NCBI RefSeq assembly: GCF_000473325.1 | Contig: NZ_KI421513.1 | Span: 1,249,217-1,313,216 of the forward strand | Length of the DNA: 64,000 bases | Direction of reading: 5' to 3' | From: Leisingera caerulea DSM 24564 | Lineage (GTDB): Bacteria > Pseudomonadota > Alphaproteobacteria > Rhodobacterales > Rhodobacteraceae | In this document: piece by piece, positions 46,577 through 56,580 of the stretch | How positions within the stretch are numbered: position 1 is the first letter of the stretch | Layout: the number at the start of each line of letters is the position of its first letter | Notes under the pieces: model-generated | Told to the model about the DNA's origin: nothing | Seen by the model: the letters and a program-made list of their open reading frames with translations, nothing else | Database searches by the model: none | Program-made: the position numbers and the translations under genes

Positions 46577-47674
46577 ATGACAGAGACCCTGACAATTCTG
46601 GGGCTGGAAAGCAGCTGCGACGACACTGCTGCCGCGGTGGTGCGGCAGGCAGAGGGCGCACAGCCCGAGGTTCTGTCGTCGGTCGTCTTCGGCCAGACTG
46701 AGCTGCACAGCGCCTTTGGCGGCGTGGTGCCGGAGATCGCGGCGCGCGCCCACGCCGAGAAATTGGACATCTGCGTGCGCGATGCGCTGGCAGAGGCCGG
46801 ACTGACCCTGAAGGATATGGATGCCGTTGCCGTGACCGCCGGCCCGGGGCTGATCGGCGGGGTGATGTCGGGCGTGATGTGTGCCAAGGGGATTGCCGCT
46901 GCGACGGGCCTGCCGCTGATTGGTGTCAACCATTTGGCGGGTCATGCGCTGACCCCGCGGCTGACCGACGGAATTGCCTATCCCTACCTGATGCTGCTGG
47001 TCTCCGGCGGGCATTGCCAGTACCTGCTGGTGCGCGGGACGGAGGATTTCACCCGTCTGGGCGGCACCATCGACGACGCCCCCGGCGAGGCCTTTGACAA
47101 GACCGCCCGCCTGCTGGGCCTGCCGCAGCCCGGCGGCCCGTCTGTGCAGGCCGAAGCCGCAACCGGTGATCCCAAGCGGTTCCGCTTCCCGCGTCCCTTG
47201 CTGGACCGGCCGGATTGCAACTTGTCGTTTTCCGGTCTGAAGACCGCACTGATGCGGATGCGCGATCAAATCGCGGCAGAGAAGGGCGGCCTGACCCGCC
47301 AGGACCGGGCCGACCTGTGTGCCGGGTTTCAGGCCGCCGTTGTGGACACCCTAGCGGAGAAGACCCGCCGTGCCATCCGTCTGTATCTGGAAGAACAGCC
47401 CGCGGCGCCAACCGTCGCCGTCGCCGGCGGTGTCGCGGCGAATACCGCCATTCGTGCCGCGTTAGAGACTGTTTGCACGGAGTCCGGTGCTGCCTTTACC
47501 GCGCCGCCGCTGCGCCTGTGCACCGACAATGCCGCGATGATTGCCTATGCCGGGCTGGAACGGTTCAAAACCGGTGCCCGCGATAGTCTGGACCTCACCG
47601 CCCGCCCCCGCTGGCCCCTGGACCAAAGCAGCCCGGCACTGATCGGATCGGGCCGCAAGGGAGCCAAGGCATGA
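46577..47674 (+). CDS. tsaD: tRNA N6-adenosine threonylcarbamoyltransferase
   Basis: 365 residues. It transfers threonylcarbamoyl to A37 of ANN-decoding tRNAs with TsaB and TsaE (a tsaE lies at 58 kb). [16 protein letters not shown] opens the ASKHA fold; [14 protein letters not shown] and [13 protein letters not shown] hold metal ligands; [16 protein letters not shown] and [13 protein letters not shown] are also typical. I start at MTETLTILG. It overlaps gpsA by ATGA. One copy of the recurrent TTAGAGACTG motif is at 47462-47475. Confidence 0.96.
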   Translation: MTETLTILGLESSCDDTAAAVVRQAEGAQPEVLSSVVFGQTELHSAFGGVVPEIAARAHAEKLDICVRDALAEAGLTLKDMDAVAVTAGPGLIGGVMSGVMCAKGIAAATGLPLIGVNHLAGHALTPRLTDGIAYPYLMLLVSGGHCQYLLVRGTEDFTRLGGTIDDAPGEAFDKTARLLGLPQPGGPSVQAEAATGDPKRFRFPRPLLDRPDCNLSFSGLKTALMRMRDQIAAEKGGLTRQDRADLCAGFQAAVVDTLAEKTRRAIRLYLEEQPAAPTVAVAGGVAANTAIRAALETVCTESGAAFTAPPLRLCTDNAAMIAYAGLERFKTGARDSLDLTARPRWPLDQSSPALIGSGRKGAKA

Positions 47675-48633
47675 GCGTTTCGGTTCTGGGTTCCGGCGCC
47701 TTTGGCACTGCGCTGGCGATCTCGCTGGCCGGCAACGGGCCGGTGACACTGTGGGCGCGCAGTGCGGACCACGCCAAGGCAATGCAGGACAGCCGCCGGA
47801 ATGAGGCCCGCCTGCCCGGTGTTGATCTGCCCGAAACCCTCACAGCCACTGCGGATGCGGCGCAGGCCTGCACCTCTGAGGCTCTGCTGCTGGCTGTACC
47901 CATGCAAAAGCTGCGCAGTGTCTTGGAAGAGCACAAGGCACATCTGACAGGAAAGACCCTGGTCGCCTGCTGCAAGGGCATTGAGCTGCATTCCGGACTG
48001 GGTCCGGTGGCGGTGATGCAGGAGGTCCTGCCAGAGTCTAATGCTGCGCTGCTGACTGGGCCGAGTTTTGCCGCGGATATCGCCTGCGGCTTGCCAACTG
48101 CGCTGACGCTGGCCTGCGGCGACGCGGACTTGGGCAAAGCGCTGCAGGAGCAGCTGACCACCGCCAACCTGCGTCTCTACCGTACCACCGACACAATCGG
48201 CGCCGAGCTGGGCGGGGCGCTGAAGAACGTGATGGCGATTGCCTGCGGTGCGGTGATCGGCGCGGGGCTGGGCGACAGCGCCCGCGCCGCGCTGATGACC
48301 CGCGGGTATGCCGAGATGCAGCGCATGGCGCTGGCCTGCGGCGCCAAGGCCGAAACGATGGCCGGGCTGTCAGGATTTGGCGATCTGGCGCTGACCTGCA
48401 CATCCGACCTGTCACGCAACTACCGGCTGGGCCTGTCGATCGGGCGCGGCGAAACCTTTGATTCCAGCATCACGGTCGAAGGCGCCGCAACGGCGCATGC
48501 GGTGGCAGAACAAGCCCAAAAGATGCAGCTGGATATGCCGATCACGCAGACGGTAACCAATTTGCTCGATCAGCGCTTGACCATTTCCGAGGCGGCGGCT
48601 CAATTACTTAAAAGACCGTTAAAAGAGGAATAA
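47671..48633 (+). CDS. gpsA: glycerol-3-phosphate dehydrogenase [NAD(P)+]
   Basis: 320 residues. It reduces dihydroxyacetone phosphate to sn-glycerol 3-phosphate for phospholipids. [19 protein letters not shown] binds NAD(P); [40 protein letters not shown] and the catalytic Lys of [14 protein letters not shown] follow. The 3' end is unusually AT-rich (two TTA codons). YciI-like gene starts two bases after the stop. Confidence 0.97.
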   Translation: MSVSVLGSGAFGTALAISLAGNGPVTLWARSADHAKAMQDSRRNEARLPGVDLPETLTATADAAQACTSEALLLAVPMQKLRSVLEEHKAHLTGKTLVACCKGIELHSGLGPVAVMQEVLPESNAALLTGPSFAADIACGLPTALTLACGDADLGKALQEQLTTANLRLYRTTDTIGAELGGALKNVMAIACGAVIGAGLGDSARAALMTRGYAEMQRMALACGAKAETMAGLSGFGDLALTCTSDLSRNYRLGLSIGRGETFDSSITVEGAATAHAVAEQAQKMQLDMPITQTVTNLLDQRLTISEAAAQLLKRPLKEE

Positions 48634-48634
48634 A

Positions 48635-48906
48635 ATGCTCATCGCATTGATCGCCCGCGACAAACCCGGCCATTTGCAGACCCGTCTGGACAACCGCGAC
48701 GCCCATCTGGCCTATATCAACGACACCGGCGCCGTGGCGCAGGCGGGCCCGCTGCTGGATCAGGATGGCAATATGGCCGGCTCTCTGGTTATTCTGGACG
48801 TCGAAGACATGGCAGCAGGCGAGGCCTGGGCGGCCAACGACCCGTATAACAAGGCCGGCCTCTTTGAAGCTGTCGAACTGATCACCTGGAAGAAAGTTAT
48901 CGGCTG

Positions 48907-48907
<1 letters not shown>
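48635..48907 (+). CDS. YciI-family protein
   Basis: 90 residues, a dimeric ferredoxin-like fold. LIALIARDKPGHLQTRLDNRDAHLAYIND holds the conserved RxxHLxYI-like pattern (Arg and His), and GSLVILDVEDMAAGEAWAANDPYNKAGLFEAVELITWKKVIG fits the family C-terminus. Biochemical role is unknown. It overlaps the EVE gene by TGATG, after gpsA. Confidence 0.93.
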
Positions 48908-49329
<422 letters not shown>

Positions 49330-49375
49330 TCTGCCACTCTGCTCTCAAGCGGCTGAAACCATTGAGGGAAGCATT

Positions 49376-49771
49376 ATGGAATTTCTGAGTGTGATTGCGG
49401 CAGCAGCGGCAGCGTTTGTGCTGGGAGCGGCCTATTACGGTGCCCTGGCCCAGCCTTGGGTCGAAGCCTCTGGCGTGGAATGCGACGAGACTGGCAAGCC
49501 GAAAGGCGGTCAAAGCCCGATGATCTTTGCCATGGCGATTGTCCTGCAGCTGATTGTTGCGGGCATGATGCGGCATGTATTCAGCCTGTCCGGGATCGAA
49601 TCCCTGGGCGCCGGGCTGATTGGCGGCGCAGGCATCGGCCTGTTTTTCATCAGCCCCTGGATTGCCCTGAACAACATGTACGGGATGCGGCCGGTGAAGC
49701 TGACGCTGATTGACGGCGGTTACGCCACGCTGGCCTGCGCGGCGGCCGGTCTGGTTCTGACCATGTTCTGA
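49376..49771 (+). CDS. DUF1761 membrane protein
   Basis: 131 residues with four hydrophobic segments. SVIAAAAAAFVLGAAYYGALAQPW is the DUF1761 start, where YYGALAQPWVEASG is strongly kept in the family. The late GIGLFFISPWIALNNMYGMRPVKLTLIDGGY is also typical. Function is unknown. AGGGAAGC precedes the ATG, about 45 bases after the EVE gene. Confidence 0.88.
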   Translation: MEFLSVIAAAAAAFVLGAAYYGALAQPWVEASGVECDETGKPKGGQSPMIFAMAIVLQLIVAGMMRHVFSLSGIESLGAGLIGGAGIGLFFISPWIALNNMYGMRPVKLTLIDGGYATLACAAAGLVLTMF

Positions 49772-50099
49772 AACAAAAAAGGGAAGGACCCGCGGACAAG
49801 CAGGACCTTCCCTTCCACCCCGCGTGCTCCAATCCACCACACGCGTATGAAAATCTGGTTCCTGGCCATCCTAGCCGGTGACTCCTGTATAGCGGCCGGT
49901 GGTGCGATTCCGCAAAGCAATAACCCGGACAATGTGAGCTAAATGAAATGCTCCAGCGAACGGAGGTTTTCAGTTTCAACCTAAAGTGTGATGTCAGCAA
50001 AATGAGGCTCCATAGCAACTGCCCCTCGCTGCGCGAAGGGGCGCCTCTGAATGAGACGCCCCTTTAAAGAGACTTACATGTAGTCGCTGATAAGGAGAC
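49772..50099. other. 328-base gene-free spacer with hairpins
   Basis: It holds the minus-oriented terminator-like hairpin at its left end, a second hairpin at 50036-50066 (AAGGGGCG with CGCCCCTT, then only TTT on the plus strand) and a 19-base copy of the PRC gene's 3' end at 50069-50087. No credible protein frame is present. It may be a long 3' UTR of the PRC gene or hold a small RNA. Confidence 0.5.
49773..49812 (-). terminator. terminator-like hairpin, minus orientation
   Basis: GGGAAGGACC (49781-49790) pairs with GGACCTTCCC (49803-49812) except one A-A. The minus strand continues TTTTTTGTTT. On the plus strand there is no U-run, so it seems built for a leftward transcript, although no leftward gene ends until 50100. 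Confidence 0.6.
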
Positions 50100-50113
50100 T
50101 TACATGTAGTCGC
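50069..50113 (-). repeat. 26-base tandem duplication across the PRC-gene stop codon
   Basis: GAGACTTACATGTAGTCGC occurs at 50069-50087 and 50095-50113. The second copy encodes the final Asp-Tyr-Met-stop of the PRC protein; the first repeats that end downstream. Confidence 0.95.
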
Positions 50114-50810
50114 CGAGGATGACTTCGCTCTTTACCGGCTCAATTGCGTTCTCGTCAATTTCCGGCATCGCCTTCAGCTGTGCTTCGGACTGAGCGGTCA
50201 GCCGCAGCTGGCCGTTTTTTGTAACCTCGAAGTCTGTCAGCGGGATCGCAACCGAGTGTTCGCCCATACCCAGGAAGCCGCCGACACCGACAACGCCGGA
50301 CAACTTGTTGTCGTGAACGATCACATAGTCGATTTCGCCAACGTCAGCATTGGAGGCGCTCAGAACGTTTTTCCCGACCAGATCGCCAACGGTCATGGCA
50401 CGGATGTCCATCGCGCCCTCAGTATTAGGAAGCGAGGGAGAATTGGTCGTTTCTGCGGTCTCGCTGATGTTTGTGCCCGCAACTGGCTCAGTGCCTTCTT
50501 CGCCGTCACGCGTCCGCGACCGGTCCACGCCCGCGGAAGCGCCGGCAGGATCACTGTCATTTGTTTCGGTGACGGTTTCCGCATCGCCGACTTCTTCCAG
50601 AACGGTGCCTTCGCCCTCGTTACCAAAAGTGCGCGAACGGTCCGCGCCGGCAGATGCTCCAGCAGATTCGTCTTCGTTGGCGGCAAGGATGATCTGCGCT
50701 TCCGCACCTGCGGAAGCATCGCTGCTTGCCGCGTACCCGGTGCCAGCCATCAGCGCGGCGGCAGCAGCGGTTACCAGCATACGGACGTTCGATTTCATTT
50801 CGATCTTCAT
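50100..50810 (-). CDS. exported PRC-barrel domain protein
   Basis: 236 residues. The N-terminus MKIEMKSNVRMLVTAAAAALMAGTGYAA is a signal peptide (MKSN is an alternative start). A low-complexity acidic linker holds two copies of AGASAG-x-DRSRT (near residues 50 and 89). The C-terminal PRC barrel (about 135-205) starts MTVGDLVGKNVLSASNADVGEIDYVIVHDNKLSGVVVGV-like. PRC proteins often act in envelope or stress roles; the function here is unknown. A GGAAC-N17-CGTT promoter lies upstream. Confidence 0.85.
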   Translation of the reverse strand: MKIEMKSNVRMLVTAAAAALMAGTGYAASSDASAGAEAQIILAANEDESAGASAGADRSRTFGNEGEGTVLEEVGDAETVTETNDSDPAGASAGVDRSRTRDGEEGTEPVAGTNISETAETTNSPSLPNTEGAMDIRAMTVGDLVGKNVLSASNADVGEIDYVIVHDNKLSGVVGVGGFLGMGEHSVAIPLTDFEVTKNGQLRLTAQSEAQLKAMPEIDENAIEPVKSEVILGDYM

Positions 50811-50849
50811 AACAATAAATCCTCAGCCTTAAGTTGTTGATGCTGGGTC

Positions 50850-50875
50850 AACGCGGCATCCTCCTAAACCGTTCC
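50850..50875 (-). promoter_or_regulatory. GGAAC-N17-CGTT promoter of the PRC-barrel gene
   Basis: On the minus strand GGAAC (50875-50871) and CGTT (50853-50850) are 17 bases apart, 40 bases before the ATG. This is the consensus of EcfG-type general-stress promoters in Alphaproteobacteria; other ECF sigma factors use similar boxes. Confidence 0.55.
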
Positions 50876-50981
50876 ATCACGAAAATGGGAACAGAATTAT
50901 TTAGACTACATGCATTTGTTCTATCTGCCCTTTTCAGTTCTTCTCCTGGAGGCTGAACCGCCCCACCGGCAGCGCGGCAAT

Positions 50982-51007
50982 AAAAAAGCCCCGCCAAATG
51001 GCGGGGC
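50982..51007 (-). terminator. intrinsic terminator of ahcY
   Basis: GCCCCGCC/GGCGGGGC 8-bp stem with AAAT loop; the minus strand runs on into TTTTTTATT. It is about 25 bases past the ahcY stop. Confidence 0.88.
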
Positions 51008-51033
51008 CTGTCAGTGCGTTGCGATCAGCACAA

Positions 51034-52422
<1,389 letters not shown>

Positions 52423-52523
52423 AGTCTGCTCCATTCCGGTTACGTGTACACTTGCTGCAGGGCCTAACACTGCATGTGTTGATATTCAACGAAGATACCC
52501 GCAACCGGAGCCGAAGGCTCTGG
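52423..52523 (-). promoter_or_regulatory. structured 5' leader of ahcY
   Basis: CCGGTT (52436-52441, by the ribosome site) can pair with AACCGG (52503-52508). Inside lie three local hairpins: GTGTACAC (444-451), TGCAG/CTGCA (456-460, 470-474) and GTTGA/TCAAC (478-482, 486-490), all in 52,xxx numbering. A fourth GAGCC/GGCTC hairpin overlaps the outer arm. The layout suggests an RNA switch masking the ahcY ribosome site. It does not match the known SAH-riboswitch sequence as I remember it. Confidence 0.4.
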
Positions 52524-52529
52524 CTTTTT
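52505..52529 (+). terminator. intrinsic terminator on the strand opposite ahcY
   Basis: CCGGAGCC-GAA-GGCTCTGG followed by CTTTTTG. One pair is G-U on the plus strand but C-A on the minus, and the T-run is on the plus strand, so polarity is rightward. No rightward gene lies before it. Confidence 0.7.
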
Positions 52530-52575
52530 GTGGTCGGTCAGGCTGTAGGGGGGATAGCCTGTCACGCTGGCTGTA

Positions 52576-52890
52576 TCAGCTTGGCGTGCCCGGGTCCGGC
52601 GCTTTTTCCGCAATGTGGAAGAACGAGGATCCGGTTGCGACAACGCAGCTGATCCCGTTTGCATGTGTCACCAGAACGGTGAAAGTCCCGGTTTCATCCG
52701 ACGCCCAGACCTCGATCACAGTGGCCTCGGTCCGGCCTTTCTGCAAACCGCCGGCGGTCAGCCGTTCGGAATAACCGCTTGCCAGCTTCTCGGTCATCAC
52801 CTCGCGGTCGCCGCAGCTGGCGGCCAGCGCAGGCGGCGCGGTCGCGGCCATGCCGAAAAGCAAAGAAACACCAAGCAGACGTTTGAACAT
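52576..52890 (-). CDS. small secreted protein of unknown function
   Basis: 104 residues with a clear signal peptide (MFKRLLGVSLLFGMAATAPPALA, cleavage likely before ASCG). The mature part of about 80 residues has two Cys (SCGDRE and ISCVVATG) that may form a disulphide. TGTFTVLVTHANGISCVVATGSSF resembles periplasmic proteins annotated only as hypothetical. AAGGAG precedes the ATG, and a CRP-like palindrome lies 20 bases upstream. Confidence 0.82.
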   Translation of the reverse strand: MFKRLLGVSLLFGMAATAPPALAASCGDREVMTEKLASGYSERLTAGGLQKGRTEATVIEVWASDETGTFTVLVTHANGISCVVATGSSFFHIAEKAPDPGTPS

Positions 52891-52909
52891 GACAAACTCC
52901 TTTCCGTTA

Positions 52910-52925
52910 TGTGAGTCACGTCACA
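52910..52925 (-). promoter_or_regulatory. CRP/FNR-class palindrome before the secreted-protein gene
   Basis: TGTGA-GTCACG-TCACA, a perfect match to TGTGA-N6-TCACA, 20 to 35 bases before the start codon. So close to the gene it would more likely block than activate. Confidence 0.45.
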
Positions 52926-53127
52926 AAAAGGGGTTTGCCGCGCAGAGGGGGCGGAGCCCCTTATACCTATATAATATTGGGTCTTAACGCGGCAGTTTCA
53001 AATTCACAGCTTATAAACAGTCGGTTTTCACCCGTGTCCGGACCGTGAACACGAGACATCCCACAGCATTGCCCGCACCCTGTTCAGGCGGTAATCAATG
53101 GGGGATCGCAGCGACAGGACACACCCC

Positions 53128-53724
53128 ATGCCCGCTAAAACCGTCCGCGCCTGGCAGCGCATGCTCTCCGGCCGCCGGCTGGATCTGCTGGACCCGACCC
53201 CGGTGGACATAGAGATCGAGGATATCGCTCACGGGCTGGCCTTTGTGGCGCGCTGGAACGGTCAGACGCGCGGGGATTTTGCCTATTCGGTGGCGGAACA
53301 TTCGCTGCTGGTCGAGGACATCTTTGCCCGGATGCACCCCAAGGCTCCGGTCAAATGGCGGCTGGCGGCGCTGCTGCACGATGCGCCGGAATATGTGATT
53401 GGAGACATGATTTCCCCGGTCAAAGCCGCGGTGGGTCCGGGGTATGGCGATTTGGACCAGCGGCTGACGGCCGCCATTCATCTGCGGTTCGGTCTGCCCG
53501 CAGCCCTTCCAAAGACGGTGAAGGCGCAGATCAAGCGCGCCGACAGGGTCAGCGCTTGGATGGAGGCGGTGCAGATCGCAGGGTTTTCGGAGCAGGAGGC
53601 CAGCCGCTTTTTCGGACGCCCTAAATCGGAAACCGTGGACGGCCTGCATATCGTGCTGCGGCCGCCGGTGGAAACCCGCATGGCGTTTCTGCACCGCCAT
53701 GCGGAATTGATGGAGCAGCTGTAA
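53128..53724 (+). CDS. HD-domain hydrolase (YfbR-like nucleotidase fold)
   Basis: 198 residues. HSLLVEDIF and the metal pair in ALLHDAPEYVIGDMISPVK are the HD motif, and the later RADRVSAWMEAVQ completes the set. The family includes dNMP 5'-nucleotidase YfbR; substrate is not proven here. I start at MPAKTVRAW, ten codons inside the longer frame. Convergent with regA, stops four bases apart. Confidence 0.87.
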   Translation: MPAKTVRAWQRMLSGRRLDLLDPTPVDIEIEDIAHGLAFVARWNGQTRGDFAYSVAEHSLLVEDIFARMHPKAPVKWRLAALLHDAPEYVIGDMISPVKAAVGPGYGDLDQRLTAAIHLRFGLPAALPKTVKAQIKRADRVSAWMEAVQIAGFSEQEASRFFGRPKSETVDGLHIVLRPPVETRMAFLHRHAELMEQL

Positions 53725-53727
53725 GGC

Positions 53728-54282
53728 TCAGCGCGGGCTGCGCTTGGCCAGGATCCGCTGCAGCGTGCGGCGGTGCATGTTCAGGCGCCGGGCGGTCTCT
53801 GAGACATTGCGGTCGCACAGCTCATAGATCCGCTGGATGTGCTCCCAGCGCACGCGGTCCGCGCTCATAGGATTATCCGGCGGCGGCGGCAGCTCATCCT
53901 CGGTGGCCAACAGCGCATTCATGATGTCGGTGGCATCAGCCGGCTTGGACAGATAGTCCGTCGCGCCGATCTTGACCGCGGCCACCGCCGTGGCGATGGC
54001 GCCATAGCCGGTCAGCACCACCACACGGCTGTCCGGGCGTTTTTCGCGCAGCACCTCGACAACATCCAAGCCATTGCCGTCTTCCAGCCGCAGATCCACC
54101 ACGGCATAGGCCGGCGGGCGGGCGGTGGCGATGGCGCTGCCAGCAGCGACAGAGCCCGCGGTTTCCACCTCGAAGCCGCGTTTCTCCATTGCCTTGGCCA
54201 GACGCCGCAGGAACGGCTCGTCATCATCGACCAGCAGCAGCGATTTGTCGGGTCCAATGTCCTGCAGAGCAGTTTCGGCCAT
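53728..54282 (-). CDS. regA: redox response regulator RegA/PrrA/ActR
   Basis: 184 residues, the standard RegA length. Receiver pocket VDDDEPF, phospho-acceptor Asp63 in YAVVDLRLEDGNG and Lys in DYLSKPADA precede a proline stretch (ELPPPPDNP) and a Fis-type helix-turn-helix (CDRNVSETARRLNMHRRTLQRILAKR), which is near-identical across Alphaproteobacteria. Receives phosphate from RegB and tunes respiration and carbon or nitrogen fixation genes to redox state. Downstream of senC on the same strand. Confidence 0.97.
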   Translation of the reverse strand: MAETALQDIGPDKSLLLVDDDEPFLRRLAKAMEKRGFEVETAGSVAAGSAIATARPPAYAVVDLRLEDGNGLDVVEVLREKRPDSRVVVLTGYGAIATAVAAVKIGATDYLSKPADATDIMNALLATEDELPPPPDNPMSADRVRWEHIQRIYELCDRNVSETARRLNMHRRTLQRILAKRSPR

Positions 54283-54360
54283 GCCCGGTCCTCCGCGAAG
54301 TATTTCAGTTCACGCAAGAATATGTCCGGGCAAGGGGAAAGGTCAAACAGCTATCCTGCT

Positions 54361-54981
54361 TCAGATTTTTTCAATGAAACAGGCGGCCTTGTCGGCCATC
54401 TGCTCTGCGGTTTCGTCGCGGCGGAAGAATTCCACGAAACCCTCTTCTGGCAGCACCAGATAAGAGAAGGTGGAATGGTCGACCAGGTAGTAGTCCTCAT
54501 CGCCGTCGTTCTTCTTGAAATAGGTCTTGTAGGCTTTGCTGGCGGCCTTGACCTGCTCCAGCGAGCCGGTCAGCCCGATCATCTTCTCATGCAGGTTCGC
54601 GGCAAAATCGCCAACCGCTTCAGGGGTATCGCGGTCCGGGTCGATGGAAATGAACACAGGGGTCACGCTGATGCCGCGCTCGGCCAGCACGTCCACGGCA
54701 TCGGCGTTGCGGGCTGAGTCCATCGGGCAGACGTCGGGACAGAAGGTGTAGCCGAAATAAACGATCGACGGCTCGGTGATCACGTCCTTGTCGGTGACTG
54801 TCTCGCCCTTGGCGTTGACCAATTCAAACGCCCCGCCAATGGTATCGGTGCCGCCGGCGATCTGGCTACTGCGGCACTGTGCGAATTTGTCACCCCCGCT
54901 GCCTCCGCGCGTCAGGAACCAGGCGCCGCCCACCAGGGCAGCAACAAAAGCGGCAGCAAGCAGAGCATAAACGCGGGTCAT
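54361..54981 (-). CDS. senC: SCO1/SenC/PrrC-family copper chaperone
   Basis: 206 residues. One membrane anchor (VYALLAAAFVAALVGGAWFL) and a thioredoxin-like domain. The copper motif reads GYTFCPDVCPMD (CxxxC) with a His in VDHSTFSYLV later. It delivers copper to cytochrome oxidase CuA or acts as thiol reductase, and in Rhodobacter PrrC helps signal from the oxidase to RegB. Located between regA and divergent regB, as in Rhodobacter. Confidence 0.95.
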   Translation of the reverse strand: MTRVYALLAAAFVAALVGGAWFLTRGGSGGDKFAQCRSSQIAGGTDTIGGAFELVNAKGETVTDKDVITEPSIVYFGYTFCPDVCPMDSARNADAVDVLAERGISVTPVFISIDPDRDTPEAVGDFAANLHEKMIGLTGSLEQVKAASKAYKTYFKKNDGDEDYYLVDHSTFSYLVLPEEGFVEFFRRDETAEQMADKAACFIEKI

Positions 54982-55097
54982 GAGATCACACTTTTCGTCA
55001 GGGAAGGGTTGTTGATCGTTTGCGGCGCCAGACCTATCAAGAAATACAGCCGATGCAACTGGCGCACGGCGTCACATCTGCGGGAGCAGCAGACCAT

Positions 55098-56492
55098 ATG
55101 AGCGATCGCATCTTCAGGCTGGCGAGCAGCCATGAACACAGCCACTGGATCCGGCTGCGGACCTTGATTCTGCTGCGCTGGGTGGCAATAGCCGGGCAGA
55201 TCACCGCCATTGCGGTGGCACAGCACCGCTTCAACCTGCAGCTGGAGCTGGGCCTGTGCTACCTCGCCATCGGTATCTCGGCGGCGGGCAACCTGATCGC
55301 CATCTTTGCCTTCCCCGAGAACAAGCGCCTGACAGAATTCGAGAATTTCCTGATGGTGCTGTTCGACCTGCTGCAGCTGGCGTTCCTATTGTATCTGACT
55401 GGCGGGCTGAACAACCCCTTTGCGCTGCTGGTGCTGGGGCCGGTGACCATCTCTGCTGCGGTGATGGGGCTGCGCTCCACCCTGATTATCGGTGCCACGG
55501 CGATCATTCTGGTCACTCTGATGGCGGAATTCCACCTGCCGCTGCGCACTGAGCAAGGCTTCATCCTTCGCATCCCGGATGTTTTCATCTTCGGCAACTG
55601 GATCGCCATCGTCATCGCCATCCTGTTCATCGGCGCCTATTCTTTTCGCGTCAGCAACGAGATGCGCTCGATGTCGGACGCGCTGAGCGCCACCCAGCTG
55701 GCCCTGTCGCGCGAGCAGAAGCTGACTGACCTGGGCGGCGTGGTCGCTGCCGCCGCGCATGAGCTGGGCACGCCCCTGGCCACCATCAAGCTTGCCAGCG
55801 CCGAGCTGATCGAGGAGCTGGACGACCGCCCCGACCTGCGCGAGGATGCTGCGCTGATCCGCGAGCAGGCCGACCGCTGCCGCGACATCCTGCGCAGCAT
55901 GGGACGGGCCGGCAAAGACGATCTGCATTTGCGCCAAGCGCCGTTCTCGACCCTGGTGACCGAAGCCGCGGAGCCGCATATGAACCGGGGCAAGACCGTC
56001 ATCTATCATGAGGAACCGCTGGAAGGCGGCGATTTCCAGCAGCCAACTGTGCTGCGCAAGCCCGAGATCATCCACGGGCTGCGCAATCTGGTCCAGAACG
56101 CCGTCGATTTTGCCCAATCCACAGTCTGGATTGATGCCGCCTGGAACGGCGACCGGATCATCCTGCGGATCTGTGACGACGGCCAGGGCTTCCCGCCGCA
56201 TTTGCTGGGACGTATCGGCGATCCCTTCGTGCGCCGCCGCCGCGGTGAGAGCGAATTGAAGCAAAGACCGGAATACGAAGGCATGGGGCTGGGCCTCTTC
56301 ATTGCCAAAACGCTGCTGCAGCGCACCGGCGCCCAGCTGAGATTCGCCAACGGCTCAGACCCGTTCCAGACCCTCAGCCCCTACCGCGACCGGCGCGGCG
56401 CCATTGTCGAGGTCGCCTGGCCGCGTGAAAAAATCGACGCCATGGAGGACGGCGGCCCTGTTATCGGGAAAAATATCCCTTTAGAAATTTAA
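55098..56492 (+). CDS. regB: redox sensor histidine kinase RegB/PrrB/ActS
   Basis: 464 residues with six membrane helices. LYLTGGLNNPFALLVLGPVTISA is the quinone-sensing loop, AAAAHELGTPLATIKLASAEL the phospho-His box, and EQADRCRDILRSMG has the redox-active Cys. NLVQNAVDFA, DDGQGFP and GMGLGLFIAKTLL complete the ATPase. Starts at 55053 and 55098 are both possible; the latter gives the usual family length. The last codons (CCTTTAGAAATTTAA) run into an AT-rich spacer with the CtrA box. Confidence 0.96.
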   Translation: MSDRIFRLASSHEHSHWIRLRTLILLRWVAIAGQITAIAVAQHRFNLQLELGLCYLAIGISAAGNLIAIFAFPENKRLTEFENFLMVLFDLLQLAFLLYLTGGLNNPFALLVLGPVTISAAVMGLRSTLIIGATAIILVTLMAEFHLPLRTEQGFILRIPDVFIFGNWIAIVIAILFIGAYSFRVSNEMRSMSDALSATQLALSREQKLTDLGGVVAAAAHELGTPLATIKLASAELIEELDDRPDLREDAALIREQADRCRDILRSMGRAGKDDLHLRQAPFSTLVTEAAEPHMNRGKTVIYHEEPLEGGDFQQPTVLRKPEIIHGLRNLVQNAVDFAQSTVWIDAAWNGDRIILRICDDGQGFPPHLLGRIGDPFVRRRRGESELKQRPEYEGMGLGLFIAKTLLQRTGAQLRFANGSDPFQTLSPYRDRRGAIVEVAWPREKIDAMEDGGPVIGKNIPLEI

Positions 56493-56514
56493 CTATTCAC
56501 TTTTGGGCAACCAA

Positions 56515-56531
56515 TTAAACTTCATTTAACC
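56515..56531 (+). promoter_or_regulatory. CtrA-type box upstream of the PAS-protein operon
   Basis: TTAA-ACTTCAT-TTAACC is a full match to the CtrA consensus TTAA-N7-TTAA(CC). It lies 50 bases before the PAS gene, in the only AT-rich stretch nearby. Confidence 0.7.
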
Positions 56532-56580
56532 ATTATTGGGGAACCATGCGGGTAAACGAGAGCTGAACGGGCAGGACGAG

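Noticed and set aside
49720..49932. Small leftward frame (MARNQIFIRVWWIG...)
   Set aside because: It reads through the terminator-like hairpin into the DUF1761 gene and lacks a ribosome site.
52423..52529. Known SAH or SAM/SAH riboswitch at ahcY
   Set aside because: The conserved core sequences I know for these classes are not present; kept only as an unclassified structured leader.
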